From Rhodoferax sp. (GTDB lineage Bacteria > Pseudomonadota > Gammaproteobacteria > Burkholderiales > Burkholderiaceae_C), in the NCBI GenBank assembly GCA_008015235.1, contig SSFF01000008.1, positions 1 through 64,000 of the forward strand: 64,000 bases of DNA, written 5' to 3'. Below the pieces are notes generated by a model. The model was not told the DNA's origin and did no database searches. It saw nothing but the letters and a program-made list of their open reading frames with translations. Below are positions 36,193 to 47,623 of the stretch, one piece after another; within the stretch, counting starts at the first letter, position 1, and each line of letters starts with the position of its first letter. A program made the translations under genes and the position numbers.

Positions 36193-37134
36193 CTACGGGT
36201 TCAGTGCACGCGCCAGCTCGTCGGCACACAGGGCGACGGCGTTGTTGGCTTCATCCAGCACCCGGCCCATCAGGATGAAACCGTGGATCTGGCGCGTAAA
36301 GCACACAAGGGTGGCGCGGTTGCCGGATTCGCTGAGTCGCTGGGCGTACTGCGCGCCCTCGTCACGCAGTGGATCGAACCCCGCGGTCAGCACCAAGGAC
36401 GGCGGCAACCGGGCCAAATCGGGGTGCAGCAAGGGCGACAGCGTGGGTTCCAGACGCTGCCCTGCATCAGGCGCGTAGTGCTGCAGGAAATAGTCCATGG
36501 TGTCACTGGTCAACAAGTAACCTTGACCGTTTTCTGCGTACGACGACGCCACGCAGCGAGCGTCGGTGGCCGGGTAGATCAGGAGCTGAAAGGCAATCGG
36601 CAAATCTCCTGCATCGCGCGCCAGCAGCGACACCACTGCGGCCAAGTTGCCCCCTGCACTGTCGCCCCCCACAGCCAGGCTATCACTCCGCAGCTTCAGC
36701 TCTTGCGCATGGCGGCTGACCCAGTAGGTGGCCGCCAGGCAATCGTCCAACGCGCAGGGATAGGGGTTCTCAGGTGCCAGACGGTAGTCCACGGCCACCA
36801 CGCCGCACTGCGAACGGTTGGCCAGTTCGCGGCACAGGGTGTCGTGGGTTTCCAAGTCGCCAATGACAAAACCACCTCCATGAAAATACACCAGGACGGG
36901 CAACAAGGCGTCGGGCGAAACACCCAGAGGTCGGTACACCCGCAGGGGAATAGCGCCATGGGGGCCGTCACACTGGCAGTCCAGCACCAAGCCGATTTCT
37001 GGGGGGCTGGGTTGCGTCATATAACGCCGCTCGCGGTACAGCGTCCGCGCCTCTACGGGCGACAGCGTGTGCAGCGGAGGAATCTTTTTGGCCTCCATCA
37101 AATCCAGCAAGGCGCGGGCCTGGGGATGCAACAT
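36193..37134 (-). CDS. Alpha/beta hydrolase, hormone-sensitive-lipase (HSL) family
   Basis: A 313-residue cytosolic esterase/lipase. The oxyanion motif HGGG is in VYFHGGGFVIGD (about residue 85), the nucleophile Ser in GGDSAGGNLA (about 158), the acidic residue in LTAGFDPLRDEG, and catalytic His in QIHGFILMG. These are the HSL (family IV) hallmarks. GGAG precedes ATG 37134. It ends 30 bases from the convergent puuB stop. Natural substrate unknown; such enzymes prefer short to medium acyl esters. Confidence 0.93.
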   Translation of the reverse strand: MLHPQARALLDLMEAKKIPPLHTLSPVEARTLYRERRYMTQPSPPEIGLVLDCQCDGPHGAIPLRVYRPLGVSPDALLPVLVYFHGGGFVIGDLETHDTLCRELANRSQCGVVAVDYRLAPENPYPCALDDCLAATYWVSRHAQELKLRSDSLAVGGDSAGGNLAAVVSLLARDAGDLPIAFQLLIYPATDARCVASSYAENGQGYLLTSDTMDYFLQHYAPDAGQRLEPTLSPLLHPDLARLPPSLVLTAGFDPLRDEGAQYAQRLSESGNRATLVCFTRQIHGFILMGRVLDEANNAVALCADELARALNP

Positions 37135-37206
37135 TCATGTCTCCATGGTCGTTGTTTTGATCCAGCTTAGCGGACCTCAGGGCGCCGCACCAGCGCCCCC
37201 GGCCAT

Positions 37207-37746
37207 TCAATCGTCCTCGGCTGCTGCCACATCGGGAAACAGCACCTCGGTAAAACCAAACTGCGTGAAGTCGCGCATGCGTGTGGGGTACAGGCGGCCC
37301 CACAGGTGGTCGCATTCGTGCTGCACCACGCGGGCATGGAAGCCCTCCACCATGCGGTCGATCGGGTCGCCATACTGGTCAAAACCGGTATAGCGTATGC
37401 GTGCAAAGCGCGGCACCTTGCCGCGCAAGCCCGGCACCGACAGGCAGCCTTCCCAGTCTTCTTCCTCGGCATCGCCCAGCGGAGTGATGACGGGGTTGAC
37501 CAGCACCGTAGCGGGCACCACCGGCCGGTCCGGGTAGCGCGGGTTGCGCCCGCTACCGCCGAACACCACCACCTGCCAGTCCTCGCCGATCTGCGGCGCT
37601 GCAAGACCGGCACCGTTCGCGGCGCGCATGGTGTCCCACAGGTCGCTCACCAGCAAGTGGAGCCGGTCGCTGTCAAAGTCGGTCACGGATTGGGCGGTGC
37701 GCAGCAAACGGGCATCGCCCATGCGCAGAATTTCTCGAACGGACAT
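37207..37746 (-). CDS. def: Peptide deformylase
   Basis: A 179-residue deformylase that removes the formyl group from initiator Met. All three motifs are visible: [18 protein letters not shown] (metal Cys) and QHECDHLWG (metal HExxH). Length fits. ATG 37746 ([11 protein letters not shown]) is the family start; the frame extension to 37848 is not used. It is probably a second deformylase, since it is not beside fmt. It is divergent from the DUF454 gene across 57 bases. Confidence 0.95.
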   Translation of the reverse strand: MSVREILRMGDARLLRTAQSVTDFDSDRLHLLVSDLWDTMRAANGAGLAAPQIGEDWQVVVFGGSGRNPRYPDRPVVPATVLVNPVITPLGDAEEEDWEGCLSVPGLRGKVPRFARIRYTGFDQYGDPIDRMVEGFHARVVQHECDHLWGRLYPTRMRDFTQFGFTEVLFPDVAAAEDD

Positions 37747-37803
37747 GGCAAAAAGAAAGCAATAAAGGCGACAGAATAACGCCTGCTCTGCCCGCCGCGC
37801 GAA

Positions 37804-38241
37804 ATGCCAAACGACCAGCCCACCTCTGAACCACCTGCAAGCCAGCACTCTGCCATTTCCCGAGCGCTCTACAAGCTGCTGGCGTTGCTCAGCTTGGGAC
37901 TCGGCGTGTTGGGGGTCTTCCTCCCGGTTCTTCCAACAACCCCTTTCATCCTTCTGGCAGCCTGGGCCGCCACACGCGGCTCACCTCGCCTGCTGACTTG
38001 GCTCGAAAACCACCCGGCCTTCGGCCAGATGCTGCGCGACTGGCGCCGTGGCGGCGTGGTCAGCCGCAAAGCCAAATGGTCGGCCACCATCGTCATGGCC
38101 AGCAGTGCACTCATCATCCTGGTGTTGGTGCGCAAACCTTGGGTGCAATTCGTCGCCATTGGCACCATGGCGTGTGTGCTGGCATGGCTGTGGCGCAGGC
38201 CCGAAGTAATGCCGATGCCGGAGTCACCGACGGATTCATGA
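37804..38241 (+). CDS. YbaN family (DUF454) inner-membrane protein
   Basis: A 145-residue protein with about three membrane helices. The DUF454 core [31 protein letters not shown] is unmistakable in parts ([12 protein letters not shown]), followed by [20 protein letters not shown] Ser/Pro-rich N-terminus of about 18 residues precedes it. Function unknown; the family often sits near metabolic or stress genes. Transcribed toward the aspartate kinase, 124 bases before it. Confidence 0.92.
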   Translation: MPNDQPTSEPPASQHSAISRALYKLLALLSLGLGVLGVFLPVLPTTPFILLAAWAATRGSPRLLTWLENHPAFGQMLRDWRRGGVVSRKAKWSATIVMASSALIILVLVRKPWVQFVAIGTMACVLAWLWRRPEVMPMPESPTDS

Positions 38242-38365
38242 GGTCGCGCTACTAAATTCGTGGTACCTCGAGACAGTTACCAGTCAGTTCCACCCCTACT
38301 GCTGGTGGATAATTGCGGGTTTTCCCGCCCTTCCCTCCAACCCTAACGCCCCGCTGCGCCTGCCC

Positions 38366-39787
38366 ATGTCTGCTGCAAACCCAGTCCAGATCTCCGTCGA
38401 AAAAATCGGCGGCACTTCCATGTCTGCCTTTGGTGATGTGCTTCGCCACATCATGTTGCACAACAAAGCCCACATCAACGGGCGCATTTACGTGGTGTCG
38501 GCCTACTCGGGCGTGACCAACCAGTTACTGGAACACAAGAAAACCGGCGAGCGCGGCATCTACGCCCTGTTTGCCGAAGGCAAGGGCTACCAGGACGCAC
38601 TGGCGGCTCTGGCCGTTAGCCTCAAAAAACTCAACGCTGGTTTTGCCGAGCATGGCTTGCCGCTGGATGTGGCCGATGCCTTCATCGACCGCCGCATCGC
38701 CCAGGCCCGCGAATACCTGGGAGCCATGCAGCACGTGCTGGCCAGCGGCTACATCGCCCGCAAAGACATTCTGTTGGCAGCCCGCGAAGTGCTGGCATCC
38801 ATTGGCGAGTCGCACAGTGCGTTCAATTCGGTGGAAATGCTCAAGGCCGCCGGTGTCAACGCCGTGCTCATGGACCTGGCAGGCTTCGACGACAACGAAG
38901 CCTGGACCATCGACGAGCGCATTGCCAACAGTTTCAAGGACCTGGAGTTGTCCGACAAGGTCGTGGTGGCGACCGGTTACACCAAGGGTACTGAGGGCAT
39001 CATGCGCGAGTTTGACCGCGGCTACTCCGAAGTCACCTTCAGCAAGATTGCGGTGGAAGTGCGCCCGACCGAGGCCGTGATCCACAAGGAATTCCACCTC
39101 TCATCCGCTGACCCCAACCTCGTAGGTCTGGAAAACGCCGTGATCGTGGGCGCCACCAACTACGACGTGGCCGACCAGCTGGCCGACGTGGGCATGGAAG
39201 CCATCCACCCCAAGGCGGCCAAGCCGATGGAACTGGCCGGCATCCCCATCCGCCTGAAGAACACCTTCGAGCCCGACCACCCCGGCACCCTCATCACCAA
39301 GGACTTCGTGGGCGAGCGCGCCCGCGTGGAGATGGTGACCGGTACCGACAAGGTCACGCTGATCGAGATCCACGACCCAAGCATGGTGGGCACCGTGGGC
39401 TTTGACGCCAGCCTGATGGAAATCATCAGCCGCCACGACATCAGCTACATCCTGAAGGCCACCAACGCCAACTCGATTGCCCACCTGATCTGGGACAACC
39501 AGGCGTCCGAAGAGCTGATTGCCGAGCTGGAGTCGCGCTACCAGGTAGTCACGGTGAAGAAAAGCGCCATCGTCTGCGCCATCGGCTCCAACATCGGCAT
39601 CCCCGGCGTGCTGGCCAAGGCGGCACAGGCGCTGGCCGATGCGGGTGTGAACGTGAACTGCGTATCGCAGACCCTGCGCCAGGTGAGCATGCAGTTCGTG
39701 ATCGAGCGCGAGGACTACAAGACCGCTGTGAAGGCACTGAACATGGCGCTGTGCGTGAACTCGGGTGCGCCGGTTCCCAAGGCCTGA
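38366..39787 (+). CDS. Aspartate kinase, ectoine-type (Ask_Ect-like) clade
   Basis: A 473-residue aspartokinase (aspartate + ATP to aspartyl phosphate). It starts ISVEKIGGTSMSAFGDVL, the form I associate with the Ask_Ect clade, while the common LysC of this order starts with an IVHKYGGTSMG form. The kinase core includes VVSAYSGVTN, FDRGYSEVTFSKIAVEV and IHPKAAKPMELAGIPIRLKN. Two C-terminal ACT domains (about 325-465; IVCAIGSNIGIPGVLAKAAQ) suggest allosteric control. No ectABC genes are near. A perfect terminator follows. Clade assignment is from memory. Confidence 0.9.
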   Translation: MSAANPVQISVEKIGGTSMSAFGDVLRHIMLHNKAHINGRIYVVSAYSGVTNQLLEHKKTGERGIYALFAEGKGYQDALAALAVSLKKLNAGFAEHGLPLDVADAFIDRRIAQAREYLGAMQHVLASGYIARKDILLAAREVLASIGESHSAFNSVEMLKAAGVNAVLMDLAGFDDNEAWTIDERIANSFKDLELSDKVVVATGYTKGTEGIMREFDRGYSEVTFSKIAVEVRPTEAVIHKEFHLSSADPNLVGLENAVIVGATNYDVADQLADVGMEAIHPKAAKPMELAGIPIRLKNTFEPDHPGTLITKDFVGERARVEMVTGTDKVTLIEIHDPSMVGTVGFDASLMEIISRHDISYILKATNANSIAHLIWDNQASEELIAELESRYQVVTVKKSAIVCAIGSNIGIPGVLAKAAQALADAGVNVNCVSQTLRQVSMQFVIEREDYKTAVKALNMALCVNSGAPVPKA

Positions 39788-39805
39788 GGCTTACGGACTT
39801 CAACA

Positions 39806-39832
39806 AAAAATGGCGCCCAGGGCGCCATTTTT
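39806..39832 (+). terminator. Rho-independent terminator after aspartate kinase
   Basis: AAAAATGGCGCC (39806-39817) pairs perfectly with GGCGCCATTTTT (39821-39832), three-base loop, starting 18 bases after the stop. With A and T tracts on both sides it may work in both directions and also serve ligA. Confidence 0.92.
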
Positions 39833-39863
39833 CTTGCCTCATCGGTTCTTGGGCAGTTTTCAG

Positions 39864-39920
39864 TTGCTATCAATAAAGAAGTTGCTTGCGCAATAACCAC
39901 GAGGGCTAGAGGCCTAAAAC
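39864..39920 (+). repeat. 57-bp interspersed element, copy 9 (intergenic, aspartate kinase / ligA)
   Basis: TTGCTATCAATAAAG at columns 1-15, GCTTGCGCAATAACCACGA at columns 21-39, GGGCTAGAGGCCT from column 40. It ends at the ligA stop codon (39922) and is the only copy fully between convergent genes. Confidence 0.85.
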
Positions 39921-39921
39921 A

Positions 39922-42066
<2,145 letters not shown>

Positions 42067-43110
42067 TCAGGAGAACAAGCGGCGCGCCAGGGCCGAGCCG
42101 GCGGCAAAGTCACGCATTTCCAGTGTGCTGTAGAGCGTCTGCAGGTCTGCAGCAATGCGATTCAGTGTTTCCTGCGTCAGCGCCCGGCCATTGTCGTCAG
42201 TGACCACGCCGTCCATCTTCTGGGACAAGGCAATTGCCACTTCGCACATGCGCTCGAACGGTTGCTCGGCACGGTCCACCTGGCCCACATCGAGGTGCAG
42301 GGCCAGCTCGCGGATGGCCGATTGCTCCATGTCTTCGGCCAGGGCCGCCTGCGAATCGAACTCCAGCACCAACACCGGTGGCAACCCCTCCTGCGAGGCC
42401 GGTACCACCATGCGCCCGGGCATGACACCAGGCACAAAGCCCAGCTTGGCGGCATGCTGCTGCACGAAACCCGGGCTCCAGGCGACGTTGCGCGCACGCA
42501 GGCTGAACATCAGCTGGGCGTCGTGCACGCTGGCAAACTGGTCCAGTTCCTTGGCCCGGGCCACTTCGTCCACCATTTCGGTGAACTCGGGCACAGCAGC
42601 AATGGCATCGGCAAAAGCCTGGGTCTTGACCACGAATTCGGAAAACTCGATCTCGTTGAGCGCACCCGAACGGTTGGCCAGCTGCACCCCGGTCTGAAAA
42701 GCGCTATAGCGCTGCCCGGCCTGCGGTGGCTCCCATTGGTTGCTGGCCTGGTTGAACCCCTCTACCGCAAACGGCTTGGTCCCCACCCGGCGCGTCGTGG
42801 GCAGAGCGGCCATGGCGGCCTCGCCGGACACCACCCCTGCACTACCGTCCAGACTGACCGTGGCGATGGCATCGATCAGCGGGTCCAGCGCCGGCTTGCG
42901 CAAGACCACCGGCAGCGTGAAACGGGCATCGTCGAGGCTGGGCTCGGTGCTCTCCAGAGCAGGCCCGGCAGATGACAGCAGGCTGGAGTCGCGTGGGTCC
43001 TGCACCGGCTGGCGCGGCTGGTTCTTGCGCGAAGTCCAGGCCCCATGGGCCACCACCGCGGCCAGCACCACGCCACCGGCCACGGCCAATCCAATTTGCA
43101 AACTGCTCAT
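42067..43110 (-). CDS. zipA: Cell division protein ZipA (membrane anchor with C-terminal FtsZ-binding domain)
   Basis: A 347-residue protein with one N-terminal membrane helix (SSLQIGLAVAGGVVLAAVVA, residues 2-21), a charged/Pro-rich linker, and a C-terminal ZipA domain (about 190-335: FVQQHAAKLGFVPGVMPGRM, PPVLVLEFDSQAALAED). It tethers FtsZ to the membrane at the septum. The middle part WEPPQAGQRYSAFQTGVQLA is conserved in the Burkholderiales form. ATG 43110 overlaps the smc stop by one base (TGATG), so it is translationally coupled to smc, and ligA follows at once. Confidence 0.9.
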   Translation of the reverse strand: MSSLQIGLAVAGGVVLAAVVAHGAWTSRKNQPRQPVQDPRDSSLLSSAGPALESTEPSLDDARFTLPVVLRKPALDPLIDAIATVSLDGSAGVVSGEAAMAALPTTRRVGTKPFAVEGFNQASNQWEPPQAGQRYSAFQTGVQLANRSGALNEIEFSEFVVKTQAFADAIAAVPEFTEMVDEVARAKELDQFASVHDAQLMFSLRARNVAWSPGFVQQHAAKLGFVPGVMPGRMVVPASQEGLPPVLVLEFDSQAALAEDMEQSAIRELALHLDVGQVDRAEQPFERMCEVAIALSQKMDGVVTDDNGRALTQETLNRIAADLQTLYSTLEMRDFAAGSALARRLFS

Positions 43111-46100
43111 CAGCTCAACTCTGCCATTTGCACGGCAGACTCCATATCCACCGCCACGATGCGTGAGCAACCCTGCTCCTGCATGGTGACACCGATCAGT
43201 TGTTGTGCCATTTCCATGGCGATCTTGTTGTGGCTGATGAACAGGAACTGCGTCTCGCGGCTCATACTGGTCACCAGCTTGGCATAGCGCTCGGTGTTGG
43301 CGTCGTCCAGCGGCGCATCCACCTCATCCAGCAGACAGAACGGGGCCGGGTTGAGCTGGAAGATAGCGAACACCAGGGCAATGGCGGTCAGCGCCTTCTC
43401 GCCACCCGACAGCAGGTGGATGGTCTGGTTCTTCTTGCCAGGCGGCTGGGCAATGACCTGCACGCCCGAGTCCAGGATCTCGTCGCCGGTAATCACCAGG
43501 CGCGCATTGCCGCCGCCAAACAGCTCTGGGAACATGCGGCCAAAGTGGCTGTTCACCTGGTCGAAGGTGCCCGAGAGAAGCTCGCGTGTTTCGGCGTCGA
43601 TCTTTCGGATAGCGTCTTCCAAGGTGTTCATGGCCGAGGTCAGGTCGGCCGTTTGGGCATCGAGGAACTGCTTGCGCTCGCGCGCCGCCGTCAGTTCGTC
43701 CAGCGCCGCCAGGTTGACCGCACCCAGGGCAGCAATTTCGCGGTGCAGGCGGTCGATTTCGCCCTGCAGGCCAAAGAGGCGCACGTTGCCGTCCTTGATC
43801 GACTGCTCCAGCGCCGCCAGGTCGGCCTGTGCGTCCACCAGTTGGGCTTCAAACTGCTCAAAGCCCAGGCGTGCCGCCTGTTCCTTGAGCTGGAATTCGG
43901 TGATGCGCTGGCGCAGCGGGTCGAGTTCGCGCTCCAGCTGCATGCGGCGCTCGTCGCTGGCGCGCAGTTTGGCAGTCAGGTCGTCGTACTCGCTGCGCCG
44001 TGCGGACAAGGCCTGCTCGCGGTCCATCTTCAGCGCCAGTGCATTCTGCAGGCCGGCTTGCGCTGCGGCATCGGTCAAACGCGAAAGCTCGTCCTTGGCG
44101 CGCTGTTCCTCGGCCAGGATACTTTGGGTCTGCTGCTGGGCGGTTTCCACCGTGCGGTTGAGTTCCGCCGTACGTGCCTGCAGGCTGCGCTGGGCAAAGG
44201 TGGCTTCCTGGGCCTGGCGCTCTAGGCCACGCTGCTGCTCGCGGCTTTGGTCCAGCATGCGCTGGGCTTCGATCACCTTGTCTTCAAGCTGCGCGTGGCG
44301 CTCCTGGCTGTCGGCCAGCTGCATGTCGAGCTCTTCGAAGCGCCCCTCGGCGGCCATGCGCCGCTCCTGCAGGTCTTCGAGGTGGGCGTCGATCTCACCC
44401 AGGTCGGCGTCGATCTGGGCACTGCGTTCACGCGCCTGCGCCGCCAGCTGCGACAGACGGAGCACTTCCACCTGCAAGGCATGGGCGCCAGACTGCGCCT
44501 GCGCAGCGTCCTTGCGCGCAGCCACCAGGCGCTGGGAAGCGTCGGCGTAGGTGCTCTCGGCGCGCGCCAACGCGGTGCGGGCTTCGTCGGCAATCAGCGA
44601 CTGGGCACGAATCTGCTTTTCCAGGTTCTCGATCTCCTGGGCGCGCGCCAGCATGCCCGAGGCCTCGGAGTCCTGTGCGTAGAACGCCACGCTGTGCACC
44701 GACACCGCATGGCCGGACGGGACGATGAAGCACTCACCGGGTTGGAGCTTGTCGCGTTGTGCCAGGGCCTCTTCAAAGGAAGGGGCGGTGTAGCAGCCAT
44801 GCAGCCACTCGGTCAGCACAGCACGAAGGCCGGCGTCGTTGACGCGCAGCAGCTCACTCATGCGCGGCCACGGTGCGGCCGGTTCGCTGGGAGCCGCTGG
44901 TGGTGCACTGAAAAAGGCCAGCTTAGCCGGAGGCACATCGTTGGCAAAGGCGCGCAGGGTTTCCAGGCGCGACACCTCCAGGGCGCCCAGACGCTCACGC
45001 AATGCACTTTCCAAGGCCGTTTCCCAACCTGGCTCGATGTGGATACGGGTCCACAGGCTTTGCAGGCCGTCGAGCCCGTGCTTGGCCAGCCAGGGCGTGA
45101 GCTTGCCGTCGGTCTTGACGCGTTCCTGCAAGGCCTTGAGAGCATCGATGCGGGCTGACAGGGCCGACAGCTTGGCGCCTTCGTCGTTGACCACCTGGTG
45201 TTGGGCGCGGCGGCTTTCGTCCAGCGCGGGCACTGACTCCTGCAATTCGTGCAGGCGGGCATCCATCACCTCGGCCTGTTCCTTGGCTTCTTCGTGCTCG
45301 GCGCTGAGCTGCTGCAGACGGGTTTCGTCCGGCTGGGCCAAGGCGCTGCGGTCGGTATTCAGGCGCTCACGGCGCTGGTTGAGCTGGCGCGACTGCTCGT
45401 CGATGCTACGCTGCTCGGCCGCCAGCACCTGGATCTGCTGCTGCACCTGGGTCACGGCCTGGCGCTGGGCGTTGGCGTTGCCCTGGGCCTTGCCCACGGC
45501 CTCTTCGAGGTCGGGCAGACGCATGGAGTGTTCTTCGAGCTGGGCCGCCAGCAGCTCAGCTTGCTCGTCCCCGGTCAATGCCAGTTCGGCCAGGCGTTCG
45601 GCCTCGGCAATGGCGTCGTCACGGCGCACGGCCCACTGGTCAATCTGTTCCTGCAGCGTGACCAGACGTTGCTCCACGCGCTGGCGCCCTTCGACCACAA
45701 AGCGGATTTCGGCTTCCAGGCGCCCCACGTCGGTGCTGGCCTCGTACAGCAGGCCCTGCGCCTGGTTCACCTGATCGCCGGCCGCATAGTGGGCCTGGCG
45801 CACGGTTTCCAGGTCGGCTTCCACACTGCGCAGGTCGGCCATGCGGGCTTCGAGCGCATTGACGGCCGCCAGACCTTCTGTCTGTATCTTGGCCTGGTCG
45901 GCCATGGCCTCGGCGCGCTTGAGGAACCACTGCTGCTGCTGCTTGCGTGTGGCATCAAACTGCAAGGTGTTGTACTTGGCGGCGACTTCGGCCTGCTTTT
46001 CGAGCTTTTCGAGGTTGGCGTTGAGTTCGCGCAGGATATCTTCCACACGGGTGAGGTTCTCGCGCGTGTCGGACAGGCGGTTTTCGGTTTCGCGGCGGCG

Positions 46101-46625
46101 TTCCTTGTACTTGGACACGCCGGCCGCCTCTTCGAGGAACAGGCGCAGCTCTTCGGGCTTGGATTCGATGATGCGCGCAATGGTGCCCTGGCCGATGATG
46201 GCGTAGGCCCGTGGACCCAGGCCGGTGCCGAGGAACACGTCCTGCACATCTCGCCGGCGCACCGGCTGGTTATTCAGAAAGTAGCTGGAGGTACCGTCGC
46301 GCGTGAGCACGCGGCGCACGGCGATTTCGGCAAACTGGCCCCACTGGCCGCCAGCGCGGTGGTCGGCGTTGTCAAACACCAGCTCGACACTGGCGCGGCT
46401 GGCCGGTTTGCGGGTGTTGGAGCCATTGAAGATGACGTCCTGCATGGATTCGCCACGCAGTTCACTGGCCCGGCTTTCCCCCAGCACCCAGCGCACCGCG
46501 TCCATGATGTTGGATTTGCCGCAGCCATTGGGCCCGACCACGCCAATCATCTGGCCTGGGAGCTGGAAATTGGTGGGTTCCGCGAAAGACTTGAACCCGG
46601 AAAGCTTGATGGAATTGAGACGCAC
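43110..46625 (-). CDS. smc: Chromosome segregation ATPase SMC
   Basis: An 1171-residue condensin. The N-terminal ATPase half has IKLSGFKSFAEPT and Walker A GPNGCGKSNIMD. A long coiled coil follows, then a hinge (about 500-640: LHGLDGLQ-like LWTRIHIEPGWE, then SGHAVSVHSVAFYAQDSE), a second coiled coil, and the C-terminal half with signature LLSGGEKALTAIALVFA and Walker B FCLLDEVDAPLDDAN. The start is GTG 46625 (VRLNSIKLSGF); the frame extends to 46670 but the family begins at RLNSIKL. It works with ScpA/ScpB, not present here. Heads the smc-zipA-ligA operon. Confidence 0.95.
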   Translation of the reverse strand: MRLNSIKLSGFKSFAEPTNFQLPGQMIGVVGPNGCGKSNIMDAVRWVLGESRASELRGESMQDVIFNGSNTRKPASRASVELVFDNADHRAGGQWGQFAEIAVRRVLTRDGTSSYFLNNQPVRRRDVQDVFLGTGLGPRAYAIIGQGTIARIIESKPEELRLFLEEAAGVSKYKERRRETENRLSDTRENLTRVEDILRELNANLEKLEKQAEVAAKYNTLQFDATRKQQQQWFLKRAEAMADQAKIQTEGLAAVNALEARMADLRSVEADLETVRQAHYAAGDQVNQAQGLLYEASTDVGRLEAEIRFVVEGRQRVEQRLVTLQEQIDQWAVRRDDAIAEAERLAELALTGDEQAELLAAQLEEHSMRLPDLEEAVGKAQGNANAQRQAVTQVQQQIQVLAAEQRSIDEQSRQLNQRRERLNTDRSALAQPDETRLQQLSAEHEEAKEQAEVMDARLHELQESVPALDESRRAQHQVVNDEGAKLSALSARIDALKALQERVKTDGKLTPWLAKHGLDGLQSLWTRIHIEPGWETALESALRERLGALEVSRLETLRAFANDVPPAKLAFFSAPPAAPSEPAAPWPRMSELLRVNDAGLRAVLTEWLHGCYTAPSFEEALAQRDKLQPGECFIVPSGHAVSVHSVAFYAQDSEASGMLARAQEIENLEKQIRAQSLIADEARTALARAESTYADASQRLVAARKDAAQAQSGAHALQVEVLRLSQLAAQARERSAQIDADLGEIDAHLEDLQERRMAAEGRFEELDMQLADSQERHAQLEDKVIEAQRMLDQSREQQRGLERQAQEATFAQRSLQARTAELNRTVETAQQQTQSILAEEQRAKDELSRLTDAAAQAGLQNALALKMDREQALSARRSEYDDLTAKLRASDERRMQLERELDPLRQRITEFQLKEQAARLGFEQFEAQLVDAQADLAALEQSIKDGNVRLFGLQGEIDRLHREIAALGAVNLAALDELTAARERKQFLDAQTADLTSAMNTLEDAIRKIDAETRELLSGTFDQVNSHFGRMFPELFGGGNARLVITGDEILDSGVQVIAQPPGKKNQTIHLLSGGEKALTAIALVFAIFQLNPAPFCLLDEVDAPLDDANTERYAKLVTSMSRETQFLFISHNKIAMEMAQQLIGVTMQEQGCSRIVAVDMESAVQMAELS

Positions 46626-46757
46626 GAGCTGGCTGTATAGCGTGAAACAGTGGCTGGCAAAGCCTGCCACCCCACCCCGGACGGGGAAACGGCAATGATA
46701 CCGTGGTGCACAGTCGACTCCAACCGGCCGTTTCCCCCAAAAAAGGGCCGCGTACCC

Positions 46758-47144
46758 TTACTTTTTCAGCGCGGCTTCGATCTTGGCCGACAGTGCCGCC
46801 AGCGACGGTGGCTTGACCAGATAACCCGACACCCCCAGAGGCAGCGCCTCACCGACCGTAGACGCACTGGAATCGGCGCTTAGGAAAATGACCTTGGTAT
46901 TGCTGATCTGGTTGTTGGGCAAGCCGCGCAACTGGCGTACGAACTCAATACCCCCCACTGGCTGCATGTGCACATCGGTCAATATCAGGTCGGGTTTGAG
47001 CTTGATGACCTCGCGCAAGGCAGTCGCACCGTCATCAAAGGCAAACAGGTCCAATATGCCCAGTCGGCGCAGGCTGTTGAGCACAAAGGTTTGCATGATG
47101 GCTTCGTCCTCGACCACCACCACGCGTGCCAATCGCAGATCCAT
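46758..47144 (-). CDS. Single-domain response regulator (CheY-like)
   Basis: A 128-residue receiver domain without output domain. Acidic pocket Glu12/Asp13 (VEDEA), phospho-acceptor Asp57 in LILTDVHM, Ser/Thr switch at SADSS (about 89-92) and Lys111 in YLVKPPS. It probably acts by protein contact in a phosphorelay. It lies 30 bases after an Hpt gene on the same strand, so the pair may pass phosphate between each other or to an unlinked hybrid kinase. A weak AAGGG/CCCTT hairpin with a T run overlaps its stop codon (46741-46759) and may end the transcript. Confidence 0.93.
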   Translation of the reverse strand: MDLRLARVVVVEDEAIMQTFVLNSLRRLGILDLFAFDDGATALREVIKLKPDLILTDVHMQPVGGIEFVRQLRGLPNNQISNTKVIFLSADSSASTVGEALPLGVSGYLVKPPSLAALSAKIEAALKK

Positions 47145-47174
47145 GTTTACTCCCAGTTGCTTCGTCCGTCTTGT

Positions 47175-47531
47175 TCAAACCATGTGGGCGTCGATTTCTG
47201 CCTGCAACTTCTGCAACTTGGGTTCCAGCAGAGCGTAGGCCGCACTGATGTCAGCAGCACTGCCAGCCTTGCTGATCTGCTCCACCGATGCCACATGCGC
47301 ACACAGCGGCTCAGTGCAGAAAATGGGAATAAAACCTTTGATCGCATGCAGCAGACGGTTCGCCCCTTTAACATCGCCTTGGGACAGCAACTGGCGGATC
47401 TGTGGAAGATCGCGATCCAGGCTGGCTTGCAACATGTCCAGCATTTCATGCAGTGCTGCTACGTCTCCGATCTGCTCCAAGGCGCGGTCGACATCCAGAA
47501 ACTCAAACTCCTGCATCCCGGCACTGGTCAT
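47175..47531 (-). CDS. Histidine phosphotransfer (Hpt) domain protein
   Basis: A 118-residue four-helix protein: FLDVDRALEQIGDVAALHEM, then ASLDRDLPQIRQLLSQGDVK and ANRLLHAIKGFIPIF with phospho-acceptor His62. The HAIKG form and spacing match Hpt domains. ATG 47531 has AGGAGG ahead of it; the frame reaches 47633 but that part would overlap the dapC leader. It is co-directional with the receiver-domain gene downstream and divergent from dapC. No sensor kinase is in the window. Confidence 0.88.
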   Translation of the reverse strand: MTSAGMQEFEFLDVDRALEQIGDVAALHEMLDMLQASLDRDLPQIRQLLSQGDVKGANRLLHAIKGFIPIFCTEPLCAHVASVEQISKAGSAADISAAYALLEPKLQKLQAEIDAHMV

Positions 47532-47623
47532 TATGGTCCCTCCTGATGGTCGGTGCCGCGGGCGGCCACCGTAAACAGCATTCAAGCCGAAGTGTACTGT
47601 TGGCTGACGGATAATTCCGCCCC

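Noticed and set aside
36666..36720. Segment GGCTATCACTCCGCAGCTT in the HSL esterase resembling the element start
   Set aside because: It encodes the conserved region around the GGDSAGG nucleophile motif, and the GCGGGC core is not in register.
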